64,000 nt of DNA from Streptomyces sp. CA-278952. Its GTDB lineage: Bacteria; Actinomycetota; Actinomycetes; Streptomycetales; Streptomycetaceae. Both the position numbers and the translations under genes were made by a program. Every line of letters begins with the position of its first letter. Position 1 is the stretch's first letter. The DNA lies in assembly GCF_028747205.1 (NCBI RefSeq), contig NZ_CP112880.1:1984001-2048000 (forward strand), read 5' to 3'. The notes under the pieces were generated by a model that was given only the letters and a program-made list of their open reading frames with translations, had not been told where the DNA came from and made no database searches. Below are positions 27,301 through 34,112 of this stretch, in pieces.

Positions 27301-28239
27301 GGTCTCCTCGCTGCCGGGCGCGGTGACGCCGATGGTGCGGAAGGTGACGGCTCCGTCCTGCCAGTCGACGGCCCTGTCGCCGTTGGCGTCGGGGGTGACG
27401 ACGACCTTGGCCCACGGCAGGTTCTCGCCGCTCTCGGGCTTCGGCGCGCCCTCGCCCCGGTAGGTCCACTGGCCGGACCAGACGCCGACCCGGACGCCGC
27501 CGCCCTCCTCGGTGCGCGCCTGGTGCCAGAAGCGGGCGTCGTCGCCGCCGGTGGCCCCGGCGGGCTTGTCGTACGAGGAGTTGGACTCGATCGCCGCGGC
27601 GAGCGAGCCGTTGTTGAGGATCGCGTAACTGGCCCCGACGGGCGCGGAATCGGGCTTCGTCTCCCCGGTGATCCTCGCGAAGACGTCGGCGGTGCGGGTG
27701 GAGTCCGGGTCGAGCTTCGTGAACGCGGTGGCGGCCCCGGCCTCGGCGGAGCCGACCGAGATCAGGTCGTGCCCGGGAATGTCGATGGTCCCGACCCGGA
27801 ACGCCGCGGTGTCGCGGACGGCGGTCACCCGGAACGTGGTGGCCCGCCCGGAGACGGTGAGCGAGGCGTCGATCTCGACGCCCGGCAGGGAGTCGAAGGC
27901 GAGCGTGTAGCGGGCGGCGGATCGGGTGATCTTCGGCTTGCCTTTCAGCTTCACCGGGCGGGCGGTCCCGTTGAGGGTGACGGCGGTGACCGGCCTGACG
28001 CTGCCGAGCAGCTGCTCGCCGCTCGCCCGGTCGGTGTACGACAGGACGCGCGGGAAGTCGTCGGCGACGGCGACGGCGAGCCGGTCGGATCCGATGACGG
28101 CGGATCCGGCGGACTCCGCCGCCCCGGCCGGGGTGGGGGACGGATCGGCGGCTGCGGCGGGGAGGGCGGTCCCCACGAGCGCCAGGACGGCTGCTGAGGC
28201 CGCGGCGACCAGGCCGGGGCGAGGGAATCTTGGCGACAT
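24370..28239 (-). CDS. Secreted endo-alpha-N-acetylgalactosaminidase (GH101) with NPCBM domain
   Basis: Extracellular enzyme predicted to release the Gal-beta-1,3-GalNAc disaccharide from mucin-type O-glycans or similar alpha-GalNAc polymers. About 1289 residues: signal peptide (MSPRFPRPGLVAAASAAVLALVG), N-terminal beta-rich domain, GH101 (beta/alpha)8 barrel with nucleophile Asp in FLYIDVYYSHGW and acid/base Glu in TVGTEW, accessory beta domains, a NEW3-like module, and a C-terminal NPCBM domain (GGVAYAKGLGTHAPAKIRYY). ATG 28239 was chosen because the signal peptide starts there. It is transcribed alone, divergent from the GH64 gene. For a soil bacterium the natural substrate may be fungal or bacterial galactosaminogalactan-type polymers; that is speculation. 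Confidence 0.88.
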   Translation of the reverse strand: MSPRFPRPGLVAAASAAVLALVGTALPAAAADPSPTPAGAAESAGSAVIGSDRLAVAVADDFPRVLSYTDRASGEQLLGSVRPVTAVTLNGTARPVKLKGKPKITRSAARYTLAFDSLPGVEIDASLTVSGRATTFRVTAVRDTAAFRVGTIDIPGHDLISVGSAEAGAATAFTKLDPDSTRTADVFARITGETKPDSAPVGASYAILNNGSLAAAIESNSSYDKPAGATGGDDARFWHQARTEEGGGVRVGVWSGQWTYRGEGAPKPESGENLPWAKVVVTPDANGDRAVDWQDGAVTFRTIGVTAPGSEETANRVVTHIPFNFASQATHPFLRTLDDVKRISKTTDGLGQLAVLKGYGSEGHDSAHPDYGGNYNKRAGGLKDLNTLLEDGEKWGADFGVHVNATESYPEANAFSEQLVDKTKPGWNWLNQSYYIDQRRDINSGDLEKRFQQLRDETDENLDFLYIDVYYSHGWIADKTIQAVQKQGWTVGTEWADKFERASLWSHWANDLNYGGATNKGLNSQIIRFIRNGEKDIWNNHPVLGQSALEDFEGWTGETDWNAFTANIWQKNLPAKYLQQQRITRWDGNDITFTGGVRGTVEDGKRTFYDQGRKVLSGTDYLLPWDGGKKLYHYSETGGTSSWEVPGKGPYTVYELSDNGRKKVATVRPANGRITLTAAPGQAYVLYPHRAPKEAQASWGKGTGLKDPGFNDRDLKGWTKTGTAVRDTDEQGRNSAELSGSGPAALSQTVTGLKPGKRYTASALIEVEPGASRRTVVSAGGNAVTVERSTAEDFVAASDWHGTYFQRAKINFTAPANGRTTLRIEAAAGSTAKVRADDVRIVENAPATRTGTVAYEDFEAVDQGWGPFLKGDAGGSTDPRTSISQLHAPYTQSGWNGKLVDDVLAGKESLKAHEENTGLVYRTAPWTVPMKDGHRYEIAFDYQSSHAGAYSWVEGYDRAADGKASSTETRATPIGQQHTTGKFSRTLTAGCGDTWTGLRKLPGAPEGADFVLDGFTVTDLGPAPAGQEAVCGTLAVAAAAETLEPGTPNTVKATFGNDEASAATGVELALTVPEGWKAEPVGPVVFDSVAPGAKATGSWRVTPPVDAPYDTYALDAQATYTVGGAARTLGAGTSVRTLPPPPTADSWAGDLDWTASQNGWGPVERDRSNGESGAGDGGPLKIGGVAYAKGLGTHAPAKIRYYLGGKCTSFTAEVGVDDVQATRGSVRFSVTADSTEKVASPVLGAADPAWKLTADVTGAKYVELIVQDGGDGNGNDHADWGDARFHCGG

Positions 28240-28465
28240 GGCCCCTGAGTAGTCGCCGTGTCCGGACATCGTCAACGAACTTCGGCTCCGGGGGCCGACT
28301 CCGTCCAACAACCCCGGTGCGTTAGTCCAAGTCAGGACGGTGCGCGGCGAGCCGGGGCCTCGTTCACCTCTTGGCCGCCGACGCCCCCGGGCGGTCACGG
28401 TTCGCACCCGCTCGGTTCCGGCAAGTACCGCTTCCGGGCGTCGAGTTGTGAAGACCCGGCATTTT

Positions 28466-28479
28466 TGAGAGCGCTCTCA
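28466..28479. promoter_or_regulatory. LacI-family operator-like palindrome
   Basis: Perfect 14-bp palindrome TGAGAGCGCTCTCA in the 371-bp region between the divergent GH101 and GH64 genes. Streptomyces sugar regulators of the LacI family (for example CebR) bind palindromes centred on GCGC of this form. No LacI gene is in the window. Confidence 0.7.
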
Positions 28480-28610
28480 GTCACAAGTCTTGACGCTCGT
28501 TCCGCTCCTCGCGAGAGTGGTGCGCACCGCAGGCACCCCCACGGTCCCGCACCTCCACGCGCCACCCCCCACCCCCGCCTGCGGCCCCCCACCACCTCGG
28601 GAGTCCCCTC

Positions 28611-29837
28611 GTGATCTCACGCCGAATGTTCCTGACCGGCGCCGCCGCCTCGGCCGCGGCGCTCACGTACCCCGCCTGGGGCACCGCTCTGAGCCCCCGC
28701 GCCTCCGCGGCCCCCGCGACCTGCGAACTGGCCCTGGAGAACAAGTCGTTGCCGGGCACGGCGCACGCGTATGTGACCGGCCGCGAGCTGGGCACCGACC
28801 GCTGGGTGCTGCTCAGGCCGGACGGCGGCGTCTACCGCCCCGACTCGCCCGGCGCCCCGCAGACGCCGCTGCCCGTCGACTGCGCGATCCCGCTCAAGGG
28901 CGCGGGCGCGGGCCCGGTCGTGCTGACCCTGCCGCAGATGTACGGGGCGCGGGTCTACTTCGTCCGCGACGCCAAGCTGGACTTCTACCTCAACCCGGGC
29001 CCCTCGCTGGTGGAGCCCGCGTTCGCGACGCCCACGGACCCCAACTACGGGCGCACCTGGTCGTTCTGCGAGTTCACCTTCAACACGCAGCAGCTGTACT
29101 CCAACATCAGTTACGTGGACCTGATCACCGCCCTCCCGATCGGGATCACGCTGGAGGGCGACGGGACGCACGTCGTCGCGCCGCACCCCGAGGGAGCGGT
29201 GCAGCGGATCGCGGACGACCTCACCGCCCAGGCCGCCGCCGACGGGCAGCCGTGGGACAAGCTGATCACCCGGAGCGGCGACGGCAGCGTCCTGCGGGTC
29301 GTCTCGCCGCAGAACATCATGGCCCCGTACTTCGACCGGCCCGCCGAGATGCCGTTCCGGGACCTGTTCACCGCGCAGATCGACGAGGTCTGGGAGAAGT
29401 ACCGCTCCGAGGACCTGCGCATCGACCTCCAGGGCGGCCGGGGCACGCTGGCCGGCCGGGTCAGCGGGGACACGCTGACCTTCGAGGGCGGCCACACCTT
29501 CGTCAAGCCGCAGACGAGGGACATCTTCACCTGCAACCACGGCCCGTTCACCAACAACCCGGGCGACTCCGACGACAAGAAGGCGATCCTGGCCCGGCTG
29601 GCGGCGGGCTTCAACCGCTCGATCATGCTGAGCCACCCGAGCCAGCCGAACGGCACGTCGACGGCGGACTACTACAAGGGAACCGTCACCAACCACTGGT
29701 CCCGGGTGGTCCACGCGAACAGCCCGATCGGTTACGCGTTCCCGTACGACGACGTCCGCCCGGACGGTGAGCCGGACGTCTCGGGCGCGGCGCACGACGG
29801 GAACCCGCGCCGCTTCACGGTGACCGTGGGCTCCTGA
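28611..29837 (+). CDS. Secreted glycoside hydrolase family 64 beta-1,3-glucanase
   Basis: Extracellular endo-beta-1,3-glucanase of the laminaripentaose-producing type, attacking fungal or algal beta-glucan. 408 residues; the N-terminus ISRRMFLTGAAASAAAL is a twin-arginine signal ending near SASAA-like AAPAT. GH64 signatures include LDFYLNPGPSLVEPAF, GRTWSFCEFTFN, SYVDLITALPIGITLEG and TFVKPQTRDIFTCNHGPF. It starts at GTG 28611. The LacI-type palindrome lies 132 bp upstream. No carbohydrate-binding module is attached. Confidence 0.9.
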   Translation: MISRRMFLTGAAASAAALTYPAWGTALSPRASAAPATCELALENKSLPGTAHAYVTGRELGTDRWVLLRPDGGVYRPDSPGAPQTPLPVDCAIPLKGAGAGPVVLTLPQMYGARVYFVRDAKLDFYLNPGPSLVEPAFATPTDPNYGRTWSFCEFTFNTQQLYSNISYVDLITALPIGITLEGDGTHVVAPHPEGAVQRIADDLTAQAAADGQPWDKLITRSGDGSVLRVVSPQNIMAPYFDRPAEMPFRDLFTAQIDEVWEKYRSEDLRIDLQGGRGTLAGRVSGDTLTFEGGHTFVKPQTRDIFTCNHGPFTNNPGDSDDKKAILARLAAGFNRSIMLSHPSQPNGTSTADYYKGTVTNHWSRVVHANSPIGYAFPYDDVRPDGEPDVSGAAHDGNPRRFTVTVGS

Positions 29838-29996
29838 CGCCCGCCCGGTAGGCGAGTGTGCCTCCGCCCCCTGTTCCTGCGGGCGGGGGCACACGCAGGC
29901 CCGGCCGACCGACACCTTCGGGCCATCCGATACCTCATCAATTGACATGTTGTGTGGCGCCCTTGACTTCGCTCCGGCGCCCCGGGACGGTTCCGT

Positions 29997-30674
29997 ATGC
30001 GAATGAACCGTCTCCCCCGCCGCATGCTCGCGGCGGTCGCCGCCGGATTCCTGCTCACCGCAGCGGCTCCGGCGCACGCCGACCCCGCGCCACCGCCGTC
30101 CCCCGCCCCACAGGCCCCCGGCGCGCACGGCCTGCGCGCCTTCCAGCAGAGCTACGGCCTGCCCGCGACGGGCCGGGTGGACACCGCCACCGCGCAGCTG
30201 CTCAGGTCGGCCCCGGACAGCGAGCTGCGGATGTTCTTCGCCGCCGTGGCCGACCTCGGCCCGGAGCAGCTCGCCCACGCCCGGACGGTCATCGGCGTCG
30301 GGAAGGGAGCGGAGCTCTCCGAGGAGGCCCAGGTCATCGCGCTGATGACGGCCATGCAGGAGTCGAAGTTCGTCAACTACACCTCTGCGGTCGACCATGA
30401 CTCGCTCGGGGTCTTCCAGCAGCGTCCCAGCATGGGCTGGGGCACGCCGGCGCAGATCACCCATGTGCCGACCGCGTCGAAGTCCTTCTACGGGCTGCCC
30501 TCGCCCAGCGCCAACCCGGGGCTGCTCCAGATCGACGGCTGGGAGTCGATGGAGCCGGGCGAGGTGTGCCAGGCGGTCCAGCGGTCGGCGCACCCGGACC
30601 GGTACGCGCAGTGGGAGGACTTCGCCCGGGACCTGCTGGAGCAGGAGGGCCCGGACGCGGACCCGATCCCGTAG
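29997..30674 (+). CDS. Secreted transglycosylase-like protein with peptidoglycan-binding-like N-terminus
   Basis: 225 residues: signal peptide (RRMLAAVAAGFLLTAAAPAHA), a short helical segment like a peptidoglycan-binding repeat (LRAFQQSYGLPATGRVDTATAQLL), then a lysozyme-like region with a candidate catalytic Glu in TAMQESKFVNY and SLGVFQQRPSMGWGTPAQI. The latter pattern occurs in actinobacterial secreted proteins and phage lysins that cleave cell-wall glycan. Start ATG 29997 is not preceded by a strong ribosome site; 30003 is an alternative. It is monocistronic with a hairpin terminator after it. Its enzymatic activity is inferred only. Confidence 0.75.
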   Translation: MRMNRLPRRMLAAVAAGFLLTAAAPAHADPAPPPSPAPQAPGAHGLRAFQQSYGLPATGRVDTATAQLLRSAPDSELRMFFAAVADLGPEQLAHARTVIGVGKGAELSEEAQVIALMTAMQESKFVNYTSAVDHDSLGVFQQRPSMGWGTPAQITHVPTASKSFYGLPSPSANPGLLQIDGWESMEPGEVCQAVQRSAHPDRYAQWEDFARDLLEQEGPDADPIP

Positions 30675-30718
30675 GCGGATCCCGTAACAGCGGAATACCC
30701 GGTTCCATGGGGCGGTGG

Positions 30719-30743
30719 GGGCCGCCCCGGCGTGGGGCGGCCC
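30719..30743. terminator. Bidirectional terminator
   Basis: Perfect 10-bp stem (30719-30728 with 30734-30743) between the convergent transglycosylase-like and M15-like genes. Confidence 0.75.
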
Positions 30744-30757
30744 TGGGGCTTCCGCCG

Positions 30758-31282
30758 TCAGCAGCCGCCGCAGTTGTAGTACGTCACGTCCCAGTGGTTG
30801 CCCTCGTCCGCGTAGATGTTGCCGGAGCCGGACCGGTACTGGCGCGCGCCGTCGCCCCGCGTGCCGATGTAGGTGAAGGTGCCGGTGACGTAGTTGTTCA
30901 CGCAGGTGCTCTTGGAGAAGTCGAGCTTGTAGCCGTTCCAGTGGGAGTACGTGCCGCCGGCGTGCCCGGTCTCCGTACCGCCGGTGATGTTGAGCGCGCA
31001 GCCGGTGGCGCTCTTGAGGGTCTGCGCGCCCTGGGCGCTCGCCAGGTTGAGCTGGTCGAACGACGTGCACGTGGAAACGTTCCGGTTGGAGCAGCCACCG
31101 GAGGACGACCAGGTGATCCCGGACGAGCTGAACCGGGAGGTCGCCTGCGCGTGCGTCAGCTTGGTCACGGCGTGCGCCTCGGTGGCACCGCTGCCGAGAG
31201 CGCCGATACCGGGCACGAAGAGGGCGCCGAGGACGAGAGCCAGGGCGGTGAGGGCGGAGCGGAATCGTGGACGGGTCACCAT
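30758..31282 (-). CDS. Small secreted cysteine-rich protein with M15-type zinc motif
   Basis: 174-residue secreted protein: signal peptide to about residue 38 (ALTALALVLGALFVPGIGAL), then a compact domain with six cysteines (64, 72, 95, 127, 171, 174). Residues His-114 and Asp-121 (SHWNGYKLD) plus Glu-160 and His-163 (EGNHWDV) fit the HxxGxxxD...ExxH zinc-site arrangement of M15 D-Ala-D-Ala peptidases and the hedgehog fold. ATG 31282 has AGGAGG upstream. It may be a cell-wall peptidase or a catalytically inactive relative; peptidase activity is inferred from the four residues only. Confidence 0.72.
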   Translation of the reverse strand: MVTRPRFRSALTALALVLGALFVPGIGALGSGATEAHAVTKLTHAQATSRFSSSGITWSSSGGCSNRNVSTCTSFDQLNLASAQGAQTLKSATGCALNITGGTETGHAGGTYSHWNGYKLDFSKSTCVNNYVTGTFTYIGTRGDGARQYRSGSGNIYADEGNHWDVTYYNCGGC

Positions 31283-31486
31283 GGGGGATTCCTCCTGCTC
31301 ATGACAAATCAGGGGGCGTACGGACGCGGGGCTGCGCACGCCGGGCAGGGAGATAGTGCCCGAGTTCTACGCGCGTCCGCCAGAGGGCGCGGCACCTCAG
31401 CCTCTGGGGGACTTCTGGGGGACCGCTGGGGGTGGCGGGGCCCTGCGCCACCGTGACCGAGTGTCTCGGCCGTCCCCTGTGCTCGA

Positions 31487-31615
31487 TCGGCCGGCAGAGC
31501 GGCCGTCGTGCGATCGATGCGATGGGTGCTGATCCACATGATCGAAGAGACGGCTCGCCACGCGGGTCACGCCGACATCCTCCGTGAGCAGGCCGACGGT
31601 TCCATCGGCAGATAG
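31487..31615 (+). pseudogene. DinB-family (DUF664) C-terminal fragment
   Basis: An open frame ending at TAG 31613-31615 reads [20 protein letters not shown] followed by [10 protein letters not shown]. This is the conserved C-terminus of DUF664/DinB-like proteins, including the [18 protein letters not shown] signature. Nothing upstream in the frame resembles the first 130 residues of the family, and no start with a ribosome site is present. It looks like a remnant left by a deletion. Confidence 0.65.
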
Positions 31616-31980
31616 TTTCCGCGCCCCCCGAGCCCAGCTTTTCCGCAGCGAACCGCGAGTTTGCCGTGTCGTGTCGCTACGGCACGGCGCCTCTCACGGC
31701 GGTTGATGCGCGCCCGGTGGTCCACTGCGTCGAGCCTCGGTGCCCGTCCACCCGCCGACGATGGAACGAGCGGCCTCAGGGGTGCCCGGAGTGAGGGCGT
31801 ACGCGGCTTCGGCGGGGCCGCGGCCGTGCTCCGGGCGCGGTCCGGGCCCGCCTGGCCGCCTGCTTCCCGGCACGCTCCCACCCACCCGCTCACGGCTTCA
31901 CCAAAACACCTGTGACCTGGCGTTTTCATGGATTCTGCATAGGCTGCGGACATCTACCGAGCACCATGGGAGGGGTCTTC
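31616..31980. other. Intergenic region before the GyrB-like gene
   Basis: No convincing gene on either strand; the open frames here have no recognisable protein features. It probably carries the GyrB-like gene's promoter near 31900-31950, where AT content is higher, but no pair of promoter boxes is convincing. Confidence 0.5.
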
Positions 31981-33147
31981 GTGAGCGGGAAGAGGACGGG
32001 GTACGGCGGTGTCGAGATCGAGGCGCTGGAGGGGCGGGAAGCCGTTCGGAAGCGGCCCGGTATGTGGGTTGGCTCGACGGGCGCATACGGGCTGCACGAG
32101 TTGGTGTTCCAGGTCGTGGGCTGGTCCGTGAACCGTGTCCTGGCCGACCGCGAAGGCGGCGCCGTCGATGTCACGCTGACCCAGGACGGCGGAGTGCGGG
32201 TCGCCGACGGGGGGCCCGAGGTTCCCTTCGCGGCCGACGGGAAGACCGGCGGCAGCGGTCTCGAAGCGCTGCTGACCGGTATGCCCGCCGCCGGACGCGG
32301 TGGTCGGCGCATCGCGCACCTGAGCCCTGTCGACCGTGCGGGGCTCTTCGTGCCCAACGTTCTGTCGAGCAGGCTGACGGTCGAGGTGCGGCACGGGGGA
32401 ACGCGTCGGGTCCAGGAGTACGCGCGCGGCGTCGCGGTCGCCCGGCCCGTCGCCACGGAGCCGACAGCCGGAAGCGGGACGGTCATCGCCTTCTGGCCCG
32501 ACACGGAGCTCTTCGAGACGACGCGGTGCTCGTTCGCCGTGCTGGCGGAGCGTTTCCGGCAGGTGTCCTACCTCAACCGGGGCCTGGGGATCTCGTTGAC
32601 CGACGAGCGCCCGGCGGGCGGGGCCCGGGCGGTCAGCTTCCGGTTTCCGGACGGCGTGCGGGACTTCGTGGCCGCCCTCGACGCGGAGACCGGGCCCTTC
32701 CTCCCTCCGGACATCATCGGCTTCGAGCACGAGGATCCGCGGATGGCGGGGACGATGGAGGTGGCCCTGCTGTGGAGCGGCTCCCACCCGGAGCACGTAC
32801 GCGGCTTCACCAACAGCTGGGCCACTCGCCAGGGCGGCACGCACGTGGACGGCTTCCGGGACGGAGTGGCGGCGGCGGTCACCGCGTACGCGCGTGAACG
32901 AGGGCTGCCGGCAGGGGACGACGCTCCCTGGGCCGACCGGATCGGCGATGGCCTCACGGCAGTCGTGTCGGTGAAACTCGACCACCCCGAATACCTCGGC
33001 GCCACGCGCGAGTTGCTGGGCAACACCGAGGTGCGCGGTTGTGTCGGGGAGGCTGTCCGTGAACACCTCGGCCGATGGTTCGAGGAGCAGCCGCAGCGCG
33101 CCGCGCAGATCGTCGACCGGATCCTCCGGGCCGGTCACCGGGACTGA
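31981..33147 (+). CDS. GyrB/ParE-like protein without TOPRIM domain and with degenerate ATPase motifs
   Basis: 388-residue protein matching only the N-terminal half of DNA gyrase B (GHKL ATPase plus transducer). It begins with the GyrB-like run LEGREAVRKRPGMWVGSTG and retains GTVIAFWPDTELFETT, SYLNRGLGISL, GGTHVDGFRDGV and LTAVVSVK. It stops before the TOPRIM/Mg-binding domain. Key ATPase residues are changed: the motif with catalytic Glu and Mg-binding Asn (EVVDN in gyrase) reads QVVGW at 44-48, DNGRGIP reads DGGPEVP, and the GGLHGVG lid is absent. The QTK loop reads ATR. GTG 31981 has GGGAGGGG five bases upstream. Homologues annotated 'DNA gyrase-like' exist in Streptomyces, as I recall; function unknown. 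Confidence 0.85.
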   Translation: MSGKRTGYGGVEIEALEGREAVRKRPGMWVGSTGAYGLHELVFQVVGWSVNRVLADREGGAVDVTLTQDGGVRVADGGPEVPFAADGKTGGSGLEALLTGMPAAGRGGRRIAHLSPVDRAGLFVPNVLSSRLTVEVRHGGTRRVQEYARGVAVARPVATEPTAGSGTVIAFWPDTELFETTRCSFAVLAERFRQVSYLNRGLGISLTDERPAGGARAVSFRFPDGVRDFVAALDAETGPFLPPDIIGFEHEDPRMAGTMEVALLWSGSHPEHVRGFTNSWATRQGGTHVDGFRDGVAAAVTAYARERGLPAGDDAPWADRIGDGLTAVVSVKLDHPEYLGATRELLGNTEVRGCVGEAVREHLGRWFEEQPQRAAQIVDRILRAGHRD

Positions 33148-33281
33148 ACAGCCCGCCGAGCCGTGCGCGGCGGCGCGAACGGGTTCGCGTGCCTGAAGTC
33201 GGCTGAGCGCCGCAGGCGGCCTGTCCGGCCGGTTGCGGCGCTCAGCCCGGCCCGCGCACGCGGATGCCCGGATCCCAGATG

Positions 33282-33310
33282 TTGAACTTTGAACTAGATG
33301 GGGTTACAGT
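33282..33310 (+). promoter_or_regulatory. Promoter of the yceI-like gene
   Basis: -35 TTGAAC (33282-33287), 17-bp spacer, -10 TACAGT (33305-33310). A second TTGAAC follows at 33289-33294, so a repressor or activator may recognise the repeats. Confidence 0.6.
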
Positions 33311-33315
33311 CGAAC

Positions 33316-33333
33316 TTGTTGAAGGTTGAACAA
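33316..33333. promoter_or_regulatory. Inverted repeat overlapping the yceI transcription start
   Basis: TTGTT and AACAA separated by eight bases, immediately after the -10 box. It resembles a MarR-type operator; no cognate regulator is adjacent. Confidence 0.45.
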
Positions 33334-33386
33334 CACCTTCGGCACCACTCGATCCGTCCCCCGTAGCGCATCCCCGAGGAGGAGCC

Positions 33387-34007
33387 ATGGCTCTGTTCAC
33401 CCGCAAGTCGACCGCCGCCCCCACCGTCACCGAGGCCCCCGCGGTGGACCCGGCGCTGGCCGCCCTGACCGGCACGTACACCATCGACCCCTCGCACAGC
33501 AGCATCGGCTTCACCGTGCGCCACGCGATGGTCACGAACGTGCGCGGCTCCTTCGGCGAGCACGAGGGCACCCTGGTGGTGGACGGCACGGACCCGGCGA
33601 ACTCCTCCGCCTCCATCGACGTGAAGATCGCCAGTGTCGACACCGGCATCGCCGACCGCGACGGCCACCTGGTCAGCGGCGACTTCTTCGACGCCGAGAC
33701 GTTCCCCCTGATGACGTTCCGCTCGACGAAGGCCGAGCAGCTGGGCGGCGAGGCGTACCGGATCACCGGCGACCTGACCATCAAGGACGTCACGCGTCCC
33801 CTCTCCATCGACCTGGAGTTCAACGGCTCCGCCACCGACGTCTACGGCAACGAGCGCGTCGGCTTCGAGGGCAGCGCGGACATCCTGCGCTCCGACTGGG
33901 GCCTGACCTGGAACGCGGCGCTGGAGACCGGCGGCGTGATGGTGAGCGACAAGGTGAAGCTGACCTTCGACATCTCCGCGATCAAGGCCGCGGCCCTGGC
34001 GGCCTGA
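33387..34007 (+). CDS. YceI-family lipocalin-like protein
   Basis: 206-residue protein with the YceI isoprenoid-binding fold, the N-terminal ~25 residues being an unstructured Thr/Ala-rich lead without a signal peptide. Family landmarks: YTIDPSHSSIGFTVRHAMVTNVRG, SVDTGIADRDGHL, FFDAETFPLMTFRST, GDLTIKDVTRPL. ATG 33387 follows GAGGAG. YceI proteins bind polyprenyl chains and often appear in stress or transport contexts; the precise role here is unknown. It is expressed from its own promoter with TTGAAC repeats. Confidence 0.9.
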   Translation: MALFTRKSTAAPTVTEAPAVDPALAALTGTYTIDPSHSSIGFTVRHAMVTNVRGSFGEHEGTLVVDGTDPANSSASIDVKIASVDTGIADRDGHLVSGDFFDAETFPLMTFRSTKAEQLGGEAYRITGDLTIKDVTRPLSIDLEFNGSATDVYGNERVGFEGSADILRSDWGLTWNAALETGGVMVSDKVKLTFDISAIKAAALAA

Positions 34008-34062
34008 CGCCCCGGCAGCCCGACACGACCGGCCGCCGAGCACGGCCGCCCGGTACACAGCA

Positions 34063-34097
34063 GCGCCCCGCGCCCGGTTCTCCCGGGGACGGGGCGC
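34063..34097. terminator. Bidirectional terminator
   Basis: Outer 8-bp stem (34063-34070 with 34090-34097) and an inner CCCG/CGGG pairing, between the convergent yceI-like and binding-protein genes. Confidence 0.7.
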
Positions 34098-34112
34098 GCG
34101 GTGCGTTCGGTG

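Noticed and set aside
24382..28197. Plus-strand open frame of about 1270 codons opposite the GH101 gene
   Set aside because: Val/Gly/Asp-rich translation without domains, opposite a well-supported glycosidase.
29942..29990. TTGACA as -35 of the secreted transglycosylase-like gene
   Set aside because: No TAnnnT hexamer lies 16-19 bp downstream, so the promoter assignment was not kept.
31567..31953. Minus-strand open frame before the GyrB-like gene
   Set aside because: Arg/Pro/Ala-rich, no family, no ribosome site, and overlapped by promoter-type sequence.
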